From: Nocardioides gilvus
GTDB lineage: Bacteria; Actinomycetota; Actinomycetes; Propionibacteriales; Nocardioidaceae
DNA: 64,000 bases
NCBI RefSeq assembly: GCF_003194605.1
Contig: NZ_QHKY01000002.1
Location: 248,001-312,000 of the forward strand
Direction of reading: 5' to 3'
The position numbers and the translations under genes were made by a program. The first letter of the stretch is position 1. Every line of letters begins with the position of its first letter. Below the pieces are notes generated by a model, which did no database searches, was not told the origin of the DNA, and saw only the letters and a list, made by a program, of their open reading frames with translations. Positions 42,176 to 50,915 of this stretch are shown here, one piece after another.

Positions 42176-43230
42176 GATGCTCTCCTTCCGGTGCGACCGG
42201 TCGCGACCAGCCAGAGCAGGAACGGCGCCCCGAGCGCGCCGGTGACCACCCCCACGGGGAAATTCACGTTGCCGACCGCGTAGTCGCCGATGTAGTCGCC
42301 GCCGACCAGCAGGGCGGCGCCGACGAAGCCGGAAGCCAGCAGGGTCGTACGTCCGGCGTTGAGGAAGCGGGCGATGGGGCCCGACAGGAAGGCCACGAAG
42401 GCGACCGGGCCGGCCGCGGCGACCCCGACTGCGGCGAGCAGGGTGGCGAGCACCAGCAGCAGTGCCTGGCGCGCCGGCCCCTCGCCCAGTGCGTACGCGG
42501 TCTCCTCACCGAGCTCGACCACCCGCAGCCCCCGCGCCGCCCAGGCGACCAGGGGCAGCAGGACCACCAGGATGAGGGCCAGCACACCGATCTGCGACCA
42601 GTTGGCCTGACTGACGCTGCCGGTCAGCCAGCGCAGCACGAGTTGGGTGTCCCACTCGTCGGCACGGGTGAAGAAGTAGTGGATCACCGAGAGCATGGCC
42701 GCCGCCAGACCAATCCCGGCCAGCACCAGACGGTGGGTGCCTCCGGGACCGGCGACCAGACGGATCACGACGGCGCAACCCAGGGCTCCGACGACCGCAG
42801 CCAGGGAGACCATCGAGCCCGACCACCCGAAGGCGACGATCGCGACCACCGCCGACGCGCTGGCGCCGGCCGAGATGCCGATGACGTCAGGGCTGGCCAG
42901 CGGGTTGCGCAGGGTGGCCTGGAAGACGGCCCCGGCAACGCCGAAGGCGAAGCCGACGAGCACGGCCAGCACGGCGCGGGGCAGCTTGACCTCCATCAGG
43001 ATGAAGGAGGCGCCGGGGATCTGCGTGCCGGTGAGGATCCGGAAGAAGTCCGGGACCGTGATGGTGTAGTCGCCCAGCAGCGTGCGGGCGGCGAAGAGCG
43101 CCAGGACGAGCACCGCTGTGCCGGCGATCACGAGGCGGCGACGCCGCACCGGGCCGCGCGCCGCACGGCGTACGAGCTCGACACCTGTTGCGTGGGGGGC
43201 CGGCGCGGGGGCCACCTGGACGGCGTTCAC
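42172..43230 (-). CDS. Ferric-siderophore ABC importer permease (FecCD family), second subunit
   Basis: A 352-residue permease of the BtuC/FecCD family with about ten helices. The motifs RNPLASPDVIGISAGASASAVV and GPVAFVAFLSGPIARFL are characteristic. The GTG start at 43230 overlaps the upstream permease stop by 4 nt (GTGA). It forms the channel with the preceding FecCD protein. It is close in sequence to that partner, in keeping with the usual heterodimer. Confidence 0.92.
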   Translation of the reverse strand: MNAVQVAPAPAPHATGVELVRRAARGPVRRRRLVIAGTAVLVLALFAARTLLGDYTITVPDFFRILTGTQIPGASFILMEVKLPRAVLAVLVGFAFGVAGAVFQATLRNPLASPDVIGISAGASASAVVAIVAFGWSGSMVSLAAVVGALGCAVVIRLVAGPGGTHRLVLAGIGLAAAMLSVIHYFFTRADEWDTQLVLRWLTGSVSQANWSQIGVLALILVVLLPLVAWAARGLRVVELGEETAYALGEGPARQALLLVLATLLAAVGVAAAGPVAFVAFLSGPIARFLNAGRTTLLASGFVGAALLVGGDYIGDYAVGNVNFPVGVVTGALGAPFLLWLVATGRTGRRAS

Positions 43231-44276
43231 AGCCCACCGGCCCGGGTGTGGCGGATCAGGACGAGGAAGAACGGCAGCCCGACGACCGCAGCCATCACCC
43301 CGACCTGCACCTCGGTGGGCGGCAGCGCGACGCGTCCGACGGTGTCGGCCAGCAGCACCAACGCAGCGCCGACCACGGCGCTCCACGGCAGCAGGCGGCG
43401 GTGGTCGGGGCCGACGAAGGTGCGTACGACGTGGGGCACGACGAGGCCGACGAACGCGATCGGGCCGGCCAGGGCGGTGGCGGTGCCGGCGAGCAGGACG
43501 ATCGCCAGGCCGATCACGGCGCGGTCCAGGGCCGTACGTCGGCCCAGGCTGCGCGCGACGTCGTCACCCAGAGCCAGCGCGTCGAGCAGCCGCGAACCGG
43601 CGATCGCCAGCACCAGGCCGGCGAGCAGGAAGGGGAGGCCGGTGAGCAGCACGTCGAGGCCGCGGCCACCGACCGTGCCGACCGCCCAGAAGCGGTACGA
43701 CTGCAGCGTCGCCCGGTCGAGCAGCAGGATGCCACTGGTGGCGCTGGTGACAGCAGCGGTCACGGCGGCGCCGGCCACCGCGATCTTCACCGGGCTGGCG
43801 CCGCCGCGGCCCAGCGAGGCGATGGCGTGCACCAGGAGGGCGGCGACGGCGGCCCCGAGCAGCGCGAACCAGACGTACGCGGTGAGGGTGGAGGCACCGA
43901 GGAACGAGATGGAGAGGACGATCGCCATCGAGGCGCCGGCGTTGACGCCGAGCAGGCCGGGGTCGGCGATCGGGTTGCGGGTCAGGCCCTGCATGAGGGC
44001 GCCGGCCAGGGCCAGTGCAGCGCCCACGGCGGCGGCCAACCAGGTGCGGTCCAGGCGTGCGGCGGCGATCGCATGGTCAGGATGGCCCGGGGTCCACAAC
44101 GCTTCCACCGGCACGGGTGCTGCACCGATCGTCGCGGAGCAGACCAGCGCCCCCGCCAGTACGAGCACCGCGACGAGCGGCAGCCATCTCCGGGACCGGC
44201 CTGATGTGGCGACCCTGCCGGTCCCGGAAGCGTGGGGGTCCGGATCGGTGACCCGGACGTCTGCGACCGTCATCAC
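43227..44276 (-). CDS. Ferric-siderophore ABC importer permease (FecCD family), first subunit
   Basis: A 349-residue FecCD-type permease. Characteristic sequences are LTRNPIADPGLLGVNAGASMAIV and GPIAFVGLVVPHVVRTFVGPDHRRLLPWSAVVGAALVLLADTVGR, with EVQVGVMAAVVGLPFFLVLIRHTR at the end. The ATG start (44276 or 44273) overlaps the stop of the binding-protein gene. It pairs with the next permease to form the channel. Confidence 0.92.
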   Translation of the reverse strand: MMTVADVRVTDPDPHASGTGRVATSGRSRRWLPLVAVLVLAGALVCSATIGAAPVPVEALWTPGHPDHAIAAARLDRTWLAAAVGAALALAGALMQGLTRNPIADPGLLGVNAGASMAIVLSISFLGASTLTAYVWFALLGAAVAALLVHAIASLGRGGASPVKIAVAGAAVTAAVTSATSGILLLDRATLQSYRFWAVGTVGGRGLDVLLTGLPFLLAGLVLAIAGSRLLDALALGDDVARSLGRRTALDRAVIGLAIVLLAGTATALAGPIAFVGLVVPHVVRTFVGPDHRRLLPWSAVVGAALVLLADTVGRVALPPTEVQVGVMAAVVGLPFFLVLIRHTRAGGL

Positions 44277-45304
44277 TCGCCGATTGCGTCGGCGACCTTC
44301 GGCAGGAAGTCGTTGATGATGACGGGCAGGGAGAGCGGCGTCGGGTTGGTCACGGCCAGGCCGAGCTCCTTGTCGGTCTCCGCGACGTAGGCCCCGGAGG
44401 TGAAGGCGGGGATCCGGCCGAGCAGACGGTCCTTGCGGAACTTCTCCACCTCGGCGTCGTCCTCGGCGTACGTGATCACCAGGTCGGCCTCGATGGTGTC
44501 GGCCTTCTCTGCGGACACGTTGCCGAAGAAGGCGTTGTCGGGAATCACGCCGTCGACCCAGTCCGGGGTCTCGAGGCCGAAGTCCTCCATGATGTCGACG
44601 CGGGAGTCGTCCTCGCTGTAGATGCCGACGGTGGAGAGGTCGGTGGAGGTCAGGTAGGTGAAGACGAAGCTCCGGTCCTCGAGCTGCGGGTGCTCGGCCC
44701 GGGCGGCCTCGATGTCGCTCTCTGCCTGCTCGACGAGGTCGGCGGCAGCAGCCGGACGGCCCAGTGCCTGGCCGACGATCTCCAGGGATTCACGCCACGG
44801 GGTGACCCACGGGGCCTCGGGGTAGACCACGACGTCGGCGATCTCGCTGAGCTTCTCGTACTCCTCCTCGGTGATGCCCGAGTTGGTGGCCAGGATGACG
44901 TCGGGGTCGAGCGCGGCGATCTCGGCGACCGGCGCACCGTCGGTGTCGGCGTAGCGGGTCGGGGCCTCCCCGTCGACCTCGGCCAGCGCCGCGTCGAACC
45001 AGTCGGTCGATCCCTCCTCGTTGCCACCCCAGGTCATCTCGGTCGCGCCCACGGGCACGACGCCGAGGGCCAGAGCGTGGTCCTGGTCGGTCCAGCCGAG
45101 GGTCGCGACCCGCTTGGGCTCCTCGTCGATCGTGGTCTCACCGAAGGCGTGCTTGATGGTGACCGGGAAGGCCCCCTCCTCGACGCTGGTCTGCGTGGCA
45201 CTCTGGGCGGAGTCCTCGTCGTTGGTGGAGCCGGTGCTGCAGGCGGTGAGGCCGGTCGCGGACACGAGTGCCGCGGCGGCGAAGATCCCCAGGTGACGCT
45301 TCAT
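44273..45304 (-). CDS. Ferric-siderophore ABC importer substrate-binding lipoprotein
   Basis: A 343-residue lipoprotein. The signal peptide MKRHLGIFAAAALVSATGLTACS ends in the lipobox LTAC, so Cys22 carries the lipid anchor. The FepB/FhuD-type fold follows, with KRVATLGWTDQDHALALGVVPVG and AEIAALDPDVILATNSGITEEEYEKL. It captures a ferric siderophore outside the membrane and delivers it to the FecCD permeases. The ligand type is not readable. GAAGGA precedes the ATG, and the IdeR-type box lies 24 bp upstream. Confidence 0.92.
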   Translation of the reverse strand: MKRHLGIFAAAALVSATGLTACSTGSTNDEDSAQSATQTSVEEGAFPVTIKHAFGETTIDEEPKRVATLGWTDQDHALALGVVPVGATEMTWGGNEEGSTDWFDAALAEVDGEAPTRYADTDGAPVAEIAALDPDVILATNSGITEEEYEKLSEIADVVVYPEAPWVTPWRESLEIVGQALGRPAAAADLVEQAESDIEAARAEHPQLEDRSFVFTYLTSTDLSTVGIYSEDDSRVDIMEDFGLETPDWVDGVIPDNAFFGNVSAEKADTIEADLVITYAEDDAEVEKFRKDRLLGRIPAFTSGAYVAETDKELGLAVTNPTPLSLPVIINDFLPKVADAIGE

Positions 45305-45327
45305 GCTGACAGTCCTTCAGTAGATGG

Positions 45328-45346
45328 TTAGGTGAGCCTAACCTCA
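45328..45346 (-). promoter_or_regulatory. DtxR/IdeR iron box upstream of the siderophore operon
   Basis: The plus-strand sequence TTAGGTGAGCCTAACCTCA matches the 19-bp DtxR/IdeR consensus TTAGGTTAGCCTAACCTAA at 17 positions. It lies 24-42 bp before the lipoprotein start, overlapping the likely promoter, so iron-loaded regulator should repress the operon. Confidence 0.85.
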
Positions 45347-45428
45347 GAAGGGTGTATTCACGCAAGCCCTGTGTGGCGTACTCCACACGGAGCACGCCTC
45401 AGACGATCAGCAGAGCCGGCCGGAGGGC

Positions 45429-46004
45429 TCAGATCTTGGTGCGGTGGAAGTTCGCGTACGACTTCGACGGCGTGGGGCCACGCTGCCCCTGGTAGCGCGA
45501 GCCGTACTTCGCGGAGCCGTACGGGTGCTCGGCGGGCGAGGAGAGCCGGAAGAAGCAGAGCTGACCGATCTTCATGCCCGGGTAGAGCTTGATCGGCAGC
45601 GTCGCGACGTTGGCGAGCTCAAGGGTCACGTGGCCGGAGAAGCCGGGGTCCACGAAGCCGGCGGTGGCGTGGGTCAGCAGGCCGAGGCGGCCCAGCGACG
45701 ACTTGCCCTCGACGCGCGCCGCGATGTCGTCGGGCAGGGAGCAGACCTCGTACGTCGACCCCAGCACGAACTCGCCCGGGTGCAGGATGAACGCCTCGTC
45801 ACCCTCCGGCTCGACGATCCGGGTCAGGTCCGACTGGTCGGCCGCCGGGTCGATGTGCGGGTAGCGGTGGTTCTCGAAGACCCGGAAGAAGCGGTCGAGG
45901 CGGATGTCGATGCTGGAGGGCTGGAGCATCTCCGGCTCCCACGGGTTGATCCCGATACGTCCAGCGTCGAGCTCGGCGGAGATGTCACGGTCGGAGAGCA
46001 GCAC
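45429..46004 (-). CDS. dcd: dCTP deaminase (probably bifunctional with dUTPase)
   Basis: A 191-residue trimeric dCTP deaminase. Active-site motifs are [57 protein letters not shown] and MKIGQLCFF, with the C-terminal [14 protein letters not shown] that closes over the nucleotide. Actinobacterial Dcd (such as the mycobacterial one) converts dCTP to dUMP in two steps, since it also acts as dUTPase; this is the family expectation. The GTG at 46004 lacks a Shine-Dalgarno; TAGGGT ends 7 nt upstream, fitting a leaderless message. Confidence 0.95.
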   Translation of the reverse strand: MLLSDRDISAELDAGRIGINPWEPEMLQPSSIDIRLDRFFRVFENHRYPHIDPAADQSDLTRIVEPEGDEAFILHPGEFVLGSTYEVCSLPDDIAARVEGKSSLGRLGLLTHATAGFVDPGFSGHVTLELANVATLPIKLYPGMKIGQLCFFRLSSPAEHPYGSAKYGSRYQGQRGPTPSKSYANFHRTKI

Positions 46005-46102
46005 GCAACGAACCCTACCGTCGCCGGGCCCCGGGCGTGGTGACGCTCACGCTTCAGGGGTGAGGATGCAGGACTTTGTGCCGGTGCCTGACAATGGGCG
46101 TC

Positions 46103-46864
46103 ATGAGTTTCCAGCGCTACGTCGCCCTCGGCGACTCCTTCACCGAGGGGGTCGGCGACAACGACCCGACCCGGCCCAACGGACTGATGGGCTGGGCCGA
46201 CCGCGTCGCCCTGCACCTGGCCAGCCAGGACCCTGAGTTCACGTACGCCAACCTCGCGATCCGCGGGCGCAAGCTGCTCGGCATCATCGACGAGCAGGTC
46301 GAGCCGGCGCTCGCCCTGGAGCCCGACCTGATCTCGATCCACGGCGGTGGCAACGACGTCCTGCGACCCAAGGTCGACATCGACGCGATCGCCGCGCGCT
46401 ACGACCGCGCCGTCGCCCGGCTGCAGTCGAGCGGCGCACACCTCGTCATGTTCACCATGTTCGACCCTGGCCCCGGCGGGATCTACGGGCCCGTGCGTGG
46501 GCGCTTCGCGCTCATCAACGAGTGGATCCGCGAGATCGCAGACACCCGTGACGTCACCCTCGTCGACATGTGGCGGATGCGGCGCGAAGACCTCCGAGGC
46601 CTGATGGACGCCGACCGGATGCACCTCAACTCTGCCGGTCACCAGTTCATGGCGATGCAGGTCCTCGACCGGCTCGGGGTCGCCCACGACCTCGCACCAC
46701 TGCCCCCCACGCCGATCCCGGAGTTGACGCGCAGGGAGGCGCTCGCCCGCAACGCGCGGTGGACCAAGGAGTTCCTCGGTCCGTGGGTCCACCGTCGCCT
46801 CACCGGCCGTTCGTCGGGCGACTCGATCGTGCCCAAGCACCCCACCCTCGACCGCATCGGCTAA
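46103..46864 (+). CDS. SGNH/GDSL hydrolase
   Basis: A 253-residue SGNH hydrolase. Block I is YVALGDSFTEGVGD with the nucleophile Ser, block III is IHGGGNDVLRP (Gly and Asn of the oxyanion hole), and block V is DRMHLNSAGHQFMA with the Asp-His pair. No signal peptide is seen, so the enzyme is cytoplasmic. It probably hydrolyses esters or thioesters; the substrate is unknown. I chose ATG 46103 over ATG 46094; the hexamer GACAAT ends 7 nt before it. The gene diverges from dcd by about 100 bp. Confidence 0.88.
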   Translation: MSFQRYVALGDSFTEGVGDNDPTRPNGLMGWADRVALHLASQDPEFTYANLAIRGRKLLGIIDEQVEPALALEPDLISIHGGGNDVLRPKVDIDAIAARYDRAVARLQSSGAHLVMFTMFDPGPGGIYGPVRGRFALINEWIREIADTRDVTLVDMWRMRREDLRGLMDADRMHLNSAGHQFMAMQVLDRLGVAHDLAPLPPTPIPELTRREALARNARWTKEFLGPWVHRRLTGRSSGDSIVPKHPTLDRIG

Positions 46865-46894
46865 TCTTTCCCTCAGCCGGGGCGACCCGGTGTT

Positions 46895-46970
46895 GCGGAC
46901 GTAGCTCAGTTGGTAGAGCGCGACCTTCCCAAGGTCGATGTCGCGAGTTCGAATCTCGTCGTCCGCTCCA
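46895..46970 (+). tRNA. tRNA-Gly (anticodon CCC)
   Basis: A full cloverleaf: acceptor stem GCGGACG / CGTCCGC, D arm with GCTC...GAGC, anticodon stem CGACC / GGTCG with loop TTCCCAA (anticodon CCC), T arm with GTTCGAAT, and an encoded CCA 3' end. Confidence 0.95.
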
Positions 46971-47097
46971 GTTCAGTTCGTTCAGTTCCGGTTCCAGTTC
47001 TTCACCGTTGCGACCACCACGTCGGACGTTTGGCCGTCCAGAGCCGCCACCGGCCCACTGAGGGCCGAGTCTCCGACGTGGTGGCTAGGCTCTCGGG

Positions 47098-47733
47098 GTG
47101 CCGTTCACTGGTTTTCCCGTCGCCGCCCTCGACTTCTACGACGACCTCGAGATGGACAACTCGAAGGCCTTCTGGGAGGCCCACAAGGAGGTCTACCGCG
47201 ACGCCGTACGCGGTCCCATCGAGGCTCTCGCAGCGGCGCTCGAGCCGCAGTTCGGCGCCGCCAAGATCTTCCGGCCCTACCGTGACGTGCGCTTCCGGGC
47301 CGACAAGACGCCGTACAAGACCCACCAGGGGATGTTCGTGGCTGTCGCCCCGCGCACCGGGTGGTACTTCGAGATCTCACCGCGCGGCACCCGCGTCGGC
47401 GCGGGCTTCTACGAGGCTTCGGGCCCGCGGCTGGCCGCAGTGCGCGCTGCGATCGACGAGGAGAAGTCAGGTCGCGCCCTCGAACGACTCGTCAAGAAGT
47501 ACGAGAAGGCCGGATGGGAGATCGGGGGCGACGCGGTGAAGACCGCCCCTCGCGGCTACACCGTGGACCATCCGCGGATCGAGCTGCTGCGCCACAAACA
47601 GCTCTTCGTGGGCAAGGGCTACGGCTTCGAGGCAGATGCGCTCGGGCCTGATCTGGTGGAGCGGGTGCGAGAGGACTGGACCGCGTTGCGACCTCTGATG
47701 ACGTGGCTGACGACGCATCCCGCACCTGAGTGA
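47098..47733 (+). CDS. DUF2461 family protein
   Basis: A 211-residue soluble protein of the DUF2461 (TIGR02453) family. Typical segments are FTGFPVAALDFYDDLEMDNSKAFWEAHKEVY, KIFRPYRDVRFRADKTPYKTHQGMF and TRVGAGFYEASGPRLAAVRAAID, and GYTVDHPRIELLRHKQLFVGK near the end. No activity is known. The GTG at 47098 follows the hexamer TAGGCT by 6 nt, so it may be leaderless. It sits after the tRNA-Gly gene and before a repeat doublet. Confidence 0.88.
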   Translation: MPFTGFPVAALDFYDDLEMDNSKAFWEAHKEVYRDAVRGPIEALAAALEPQFGAAKIFRPYRDVRFRADKTPYKTHQGMFVAVAPRTGWYFEISPRGTRVGAGFYEASGPRLAAVRAAIDEEKSGRALERLVKKYEKAGWEIGGDAVKTAPRGYTVDHPRIELLRHKQLFVGKGYGFEADALGPDLVERVREDWTALRPLMTWLTTHPAPE

Positions 47734-47757
47734 GGCGCCCACCTCCCCCACCCATCG

Positions 47758-47868
47758 GGACGTCATCACCACCGGTCCCCCGAGCGAACGCTCACGATGA
47801 CGTCCGCCAGGCTTCGTCCGGGACGTCATCACCACCGGTCCCCCGAGCGAGCGCTCACGATGACGTCC
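47758..47868. repeat. Doublet of 48-bp palindromic repeats (copies 3 and 4)
   Basis: Copy 3 spans 47758-47805 and copy 4 spans 47821-47868: again a 63-bp period and 15-bp spacer. Each begins GGACGTCATC and ends GATGACGTCC, with an inner GAGCG/CGCTC pair. The two copies differ at one position. They fill the gap between convergent genes ending at 47733 and 47893. Confidence 0.9.
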
Positions 47869-47892
47869 GCAGGTTTGCGGGCCGCTCGAGGA

Positions 47893-48351
47893 TCAGTGCG
47901 GCTGCCAGGCGTCCTCGTCGGCCGTACGTGAGGTGACGGCGTCGGGGAGCTCTCGACTCTGGAGGTCGGCGATCGAGACCTGCTCGAAGACGTCGCGCAG
48001 CGAGTGGCGCGCGGCGATCCAGACGTGCTGGAGCACGTCGGCCGTCTCGTTGTAGGAGACGGCCTCGGGGCGCAGGCCGTAGACGGAGACCAGCGGTCCG
48101 TCCACCGCGCGGATCACGTCCGCGACCGAGACGTCCTTGGCCTCACGGGCCAGTCGCCAGCCACCCGACTGGCCGCGTTGGGAGACGACGATCCCCGACT
48201 TGCGGAGGTCGGCGAGGATCGCCTGCAGGAACCCGTGCGGGATGTCCTGACGGCGACCCAGTTCCTCGGCGCTGATCGGTCCGACGCCCGTGCTGCCCGC
48301 CATCTCGATGAGGGCTCGCAGGGCATAGTCGGACTTGGCGGAGACACGCAT
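47893..48351 (-). CDS. Rrf2 family transcriptional regulator (no cysteines)
   Basis: A 152-residue Rrf2-type winged helix protein. Its N-terminus MRVSAKSDYALRALIEMAG and the recognition region RRQDIPHGFLQAILADLRKSGIVVSQRGQSGGWRLAREAKDVSVADVIRAVDGPL are classic. The Fe-S binding cysteines of IscR/NsrR are absent; the protein has no Cys at all, so it is not a cluster sensor of that type. Its effector is unknown. It diverges from fadE5. The short palindrome just upstream of its start suggests autoregulation. Confidence 0.88.
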   Translation of the reverse strand: MRVSAKSDYALRALIEMAGSTGVGPISAEELGRRQDIPHGFLQAILADLRKSGIVVSQRGQSGGWRLAREAKDVSVADVIRAVDGPLVSVYGLRPEAVSYNETADVLQHVWIAARHSLRDVFEQVSIADLQSRELPDAVTSRTADEDAWQPH

Positions 48352-48361
48352 GCGGGTCAGT

Positions 48362-48372
48362 TTGTCAGACAA
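48362..48372 (-). promoter_or_regulatory. Short palindrome upstream of the Rrf2 gene
   Basis: TTGTCAGACAA is a perfect 5-1-5 palindrome, 11 bp before the Rrf2 start. It may be an autoregulatory operator. Confidence 0.4.
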
Positions 48373-48522
48373 CTCCGAGCACGCGTGCCGACCGCACCAA
48401 CCGCCATCGCGGCGGCTGGTCGACGCGCCGGGCCAGAAGTCGCCAAGCACACTTGTGCACCAAGTTGCAAGGATCACCACCGCATAGTGTTGCGCGAGTC
48501 GCATCAACAAGGCACAATCATG

Positions 48523-48536
48523 TTACTGACCGGTAA
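48523..48536 (+). promoter_or_regulatory. Candidate operator TTACTGACCGGTAA upstream of fadE5
   Basis: A near-palindrome (TTAC-N6-GTAA) 80 bp before the fadE5 start. The same element, 12 of 14 bases identical, lies 88 bp before etfD (28725-28738). The similar distance to both starts supports a shared regulatory role. Confidence 0.5.
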
Positions 48537-48616
48537 TTCTGGCCAGTCATCACACGTGCAAACAACAGGTCGACCACACAAACGGTCGGTTCTCCGAATC
48601 AGAAACGGGTGGGGCA

Positions 48617-50497
48617 GTGAGCCACTACAAGAGCAACCTGCGTGACATCGAGTTCAACCTCTTCGAGGTCCTGGGCCGCGACAAGGTCCTTGGCCAGGGA
48701 CCCTTCGCCGAGGTCGACAGCGACACCGCTCGTGAGGTGCTGGCCGAGGTCGAGCGCCTTTCCCGCGAAGACCTCGCAGCCTCCTTCGAGGACAGCGACC
48801 GCAACCCGCCGGTCTTCGACCCCAAGACCCACTCGGCTCCCCTGAGCGAGACCTTCAAGAAGAGCTACCAGGCCTGGATGGACGCCGAGTTCTGGCGTCT
48901 CCAGATCCGTGAGGAGCTCGGCGGCACCCCCGCCCCGCCGTCCATCGTGTGGGCCCTGGGCGAGATGGTGCTCGGCGCCAACGCCCCGGTCTGGATGTAC
49001 GCCGCCGGCGCCCCGTTCGCCGGTGTCCTGTGGAACAACGCCAACGGCCAGGAGCGCGACAAGCGCGTCGCCGAGATCATGGTCGAGCGCCAGTGGGGCT
49101 GCACCATGGTCCTCACCGAGCCCGACGCCGGCTCCGACGTGGGCGCCGGTCGCGCGAAGGCCACCCCCAACGAAGACGGCTCGTGGAACGTCACCGGCGT
49201 GAAGCGCTTCATCACCTCCGCCACCAACGACATGACCGAGAACGTCATGCACCTGGTCCTCGCCCGCCCCGAGGGCGTCGAGGGCGCTGGCGGTCCGGGC
49301 ACCAAGGGCCTCTCGCTCTTCTGGATGCCGGAGCACCACTTCGACCACGAGACCGGCGAGCTCACGGGTGAGCGCAACGGCATCTACGTGACCAACGTCG
49401 AGCACAAGATGGGCATCAAGGTCTCCAACACGTGTGAGGTCACCTTCGGCGACCCCCAGACCGGTGGCGGCGAGCCCGCCCAGGGTTGGCTCGTGGGCGA
49501 GATCCACAACGGCATCGCGCAGATGTTCGACGTCATCGAGAACGCCCGCATGATGGTCGGCTCGAAGGCCATCGCGACGCTCTCGACCGGTTACCTCAAC
49601 GCCCTGGAGTACGCGAAGACCCGCGTCCAGGGTGCTGACCTGACCCAGTCGGCCGACAAGACCGCTCCCCGCGTCACGATCACGCACCACCCCGACGTAC
49701 GCCGCTCGCTGATGACCCAGAAGTCGTTCGCCGAGGCGATGCGCGCACTGGTCCTCTACACGGCCTCCTGGCAGGACGACGTCTACCTGGCCGAGCACAA
49801 CGGCACCTCGGACTCCGAAGAGGCCAAGCTCGCCGTGGCGGTCAACGACCTCCTGCTCCCGATCGTCAAGGGCTACGGTTCCGAGCGCTCCTGGACCCTC
49901 CTGGGCACCGAGTCGCTGCAGACCTTCGGTGGTTCGGGCTTCCTCCAGGAGTACCCGATCGAGCAGTACGTGCGTGACGCCAAGATCGACACCTTGTACG
50001 AAGGCACCACCGCGATCCAGGGCCAGGACTTCTTCTTCCGCAAGATCGTCAAGGACCAGGGCAAGGCGCTGGGCCACCTGGCTGCGCAGATCGAGTCGTT
50101 CATCAACGCCGACGACGCCGACGACCGCCTCAAGGTCGAGCGGGGTCTGCTCGCCAAGGCCCTCGAGGACGCCAACGCCATCGTCGGTCACATGATCAAC
50201 GACCTGATGTCTGCCCAGAGCGACATCAAGAACATCTACAAGGTGGGTCTCAACACCTCCCGCGTGCTGATGGTCCTGGGCGACGTCGTCTGCGCCTGGC
50301 TGCTGCTGCGCCAGGCCGAGGTGGCGCTGGCCAAGCTCGGCGGCGAGGTCTCCGCGAAGGACAAGTCCTTCTACGAGGGCAAGGTGGCCGCGGCCTCCTT
50401 CTTCGCCACCAACCTGCTGCCCAAGCTGAGCGCCGAGCGCGCCATCGCCGAGAGCATCGACCTCTCGCTGATGGAGCTCGACGAGGCTGCGTTCTGA
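48617..50497 (+). CDS. fadE5: Acyl-CoA dehydrogenase, FadE5 type
   Basis: A 626-residue acyl-CoA dehydrogenase of the long FadE5/ACAD-10-like branch. It opens with [20 protein letters not shown], like mycobacterial FadE5, and has the FAD/substrate loop [49 protein letters not shown], and the catalytic-base region [46 protein letters not shown]. The extra C-terminal helical domain (about residues 475-626) is normal for this type. FadE5 oxidises acyl-CoAs of broad chain length in fatty-acid degradation, passing electrons to ETF and then EtfD. The ATG vs GTG start is GTG at 48617. A strong terminator follows. Confidence 0.93.
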   Translation: MSHYKSNLRDIEFNLFEVLGRDKVLGQGPFAEVDSDTAREVLAEVERLSREDLAASFEDSDRNPPVFDPKTHSAPLSETFKKSYQAWMDAEFWRLQIREELGGTPAPPSIVWALGEMVLGANAPVWMYAAGAPFAGVLWNNANGQERDKRVAEIMVERQWGCTMVLTEPDAGSDVGAGRAKATPNEDGSWNVTGVKRFITSATNDMTENVMHLVLARPEGVEGAGGPGTKGLSLFWMPEHHFDHETGELTGERNGIYVTNVEHKMGIKVSNTCEVTFGDPQTGGGEPAQGWLVGEIHNGIAQMFDVIENARMMVGSKAIATLSTGYLNALEYAKTRVQGADLTQSADKTAPRVTITHHPDVRRSLMTQKSFAEAMRALVLYTASWQDDVYLAEHNGTSDSEEAKLAVAVNDLLLPIVKGYGSERSWTLLGTESLQTFGGSGFLQEYPIEQYVRDAKIDTLYEGTTAIQGQDFFFRKIVKDQGKALGHLAAQIESFINADDADDRLKVERGLLAKALEDANAIVGHMINDLMSAQSDIKNIYKVGLNTSRVLMVLGDVVCAWLLLRQAEVALAKLGGEVSAKDKSFYEGKVAAASFFATNLLPKLSAERAIAESIDLSLMELDEAAF

Positions 50498-50510
50498 TCT
50501 GACGTAACGA

Positions 50511-50551
50511 CACGAAGGGCCGCCCCGGATCAACCGGGGCGGCCCTTCGTG
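50511..50551. terminator. Strong terminator after fadE5
   Basis: A perfect 18-bp stem (CACGAAGGGCCGCCCCGG and its complement) with a 5-nt ATCAA loop, located between convergent stops at 50497 and 50570. Confidence 0.92.
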
Positions 50552-50569
50552 CGTGGTGACGAAGTTGCG

Positions 50570-50815
50570 TCAGACGACGTCGCGACGACCGTCGACGTCA
50601 CGACGGGTGTCGACGTGGTGCTCCTCCACGTGGCGGCTCTCACCGCGCTGCTTGTTCATGATCAGGCCGAGGACGATGGCCAGCACACCGGCTGCGACCA
50701 GGATCCAGCCCAACGTGTCAGTGGCGACGTAGTCCTCCATGCCGGGGATGTTGACGACGCCCAGTCCGAAGATCAGACCGATGACGATCAATACGATTCC
50801 GAGTCCGAGTCCCAT
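50570..50815 (-). CDS. DUF6458 family small membrane protein
   Basis: An 81-residue protein with two helices (LGLGIVLIVIGLIFGLGVVNIPG and DTLGWILVAAGVLAIVLGLIMN) and a charged, His/Arg/Asp-rich tail. The pattern GLGIVLIVIGLI...IPG...TLGWIL matches the actinobacterial DUF6458 family of unknown function. The ATG at 50815 has AGGAGG 6 nt upstream, so I reject longer starts. The GTTT-N16-GGGCAG sequence upstream suggests stress-type control. Confidence 0.85.
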   Translation of the reverse strand: MGLGLGIVLIVIGLIFGLGVVNIPGMEDYVATDTLGWILVAAGVLAIVLGLIMNKQRGESRHVEEHHVDTRRDVDGRRDVV

Positions 50816-50877
50816 CACATACCTCCTACGGGTGGGCGCGGCCGATAGCCGCACGCTGACTGACACCCAGCGACTGT

Positions 50878-50903
50878 CTGCCCCGTAGCGGAGGAGTTCA
50901 AAC
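50878..50903 (-). promoter_or_regulatory. Candidate stress-sigma-type promoter (GTTT-N16-GGGCAG)
   Basis: On the minus strand GTTTGAAC begins at 50903 and GGGCAG at 50883, with the same 16-bp interval as the promoter-like site before the 47-residue membrane peptide (24668-24693). It lies 62 bp before the DUF6458 start. Confidence 0.4.
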
Positions 50904-50915
50904 CGCCCCACTGCA

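Noticed and set aside
46076..46102. Earlier start for the SGNH hydrolase
   Set aside because: No Shine-Dalgarno is present; the conserved N-terminus begins at FQRYVALGDS and the -10-like hexamer fits ATG 46103.
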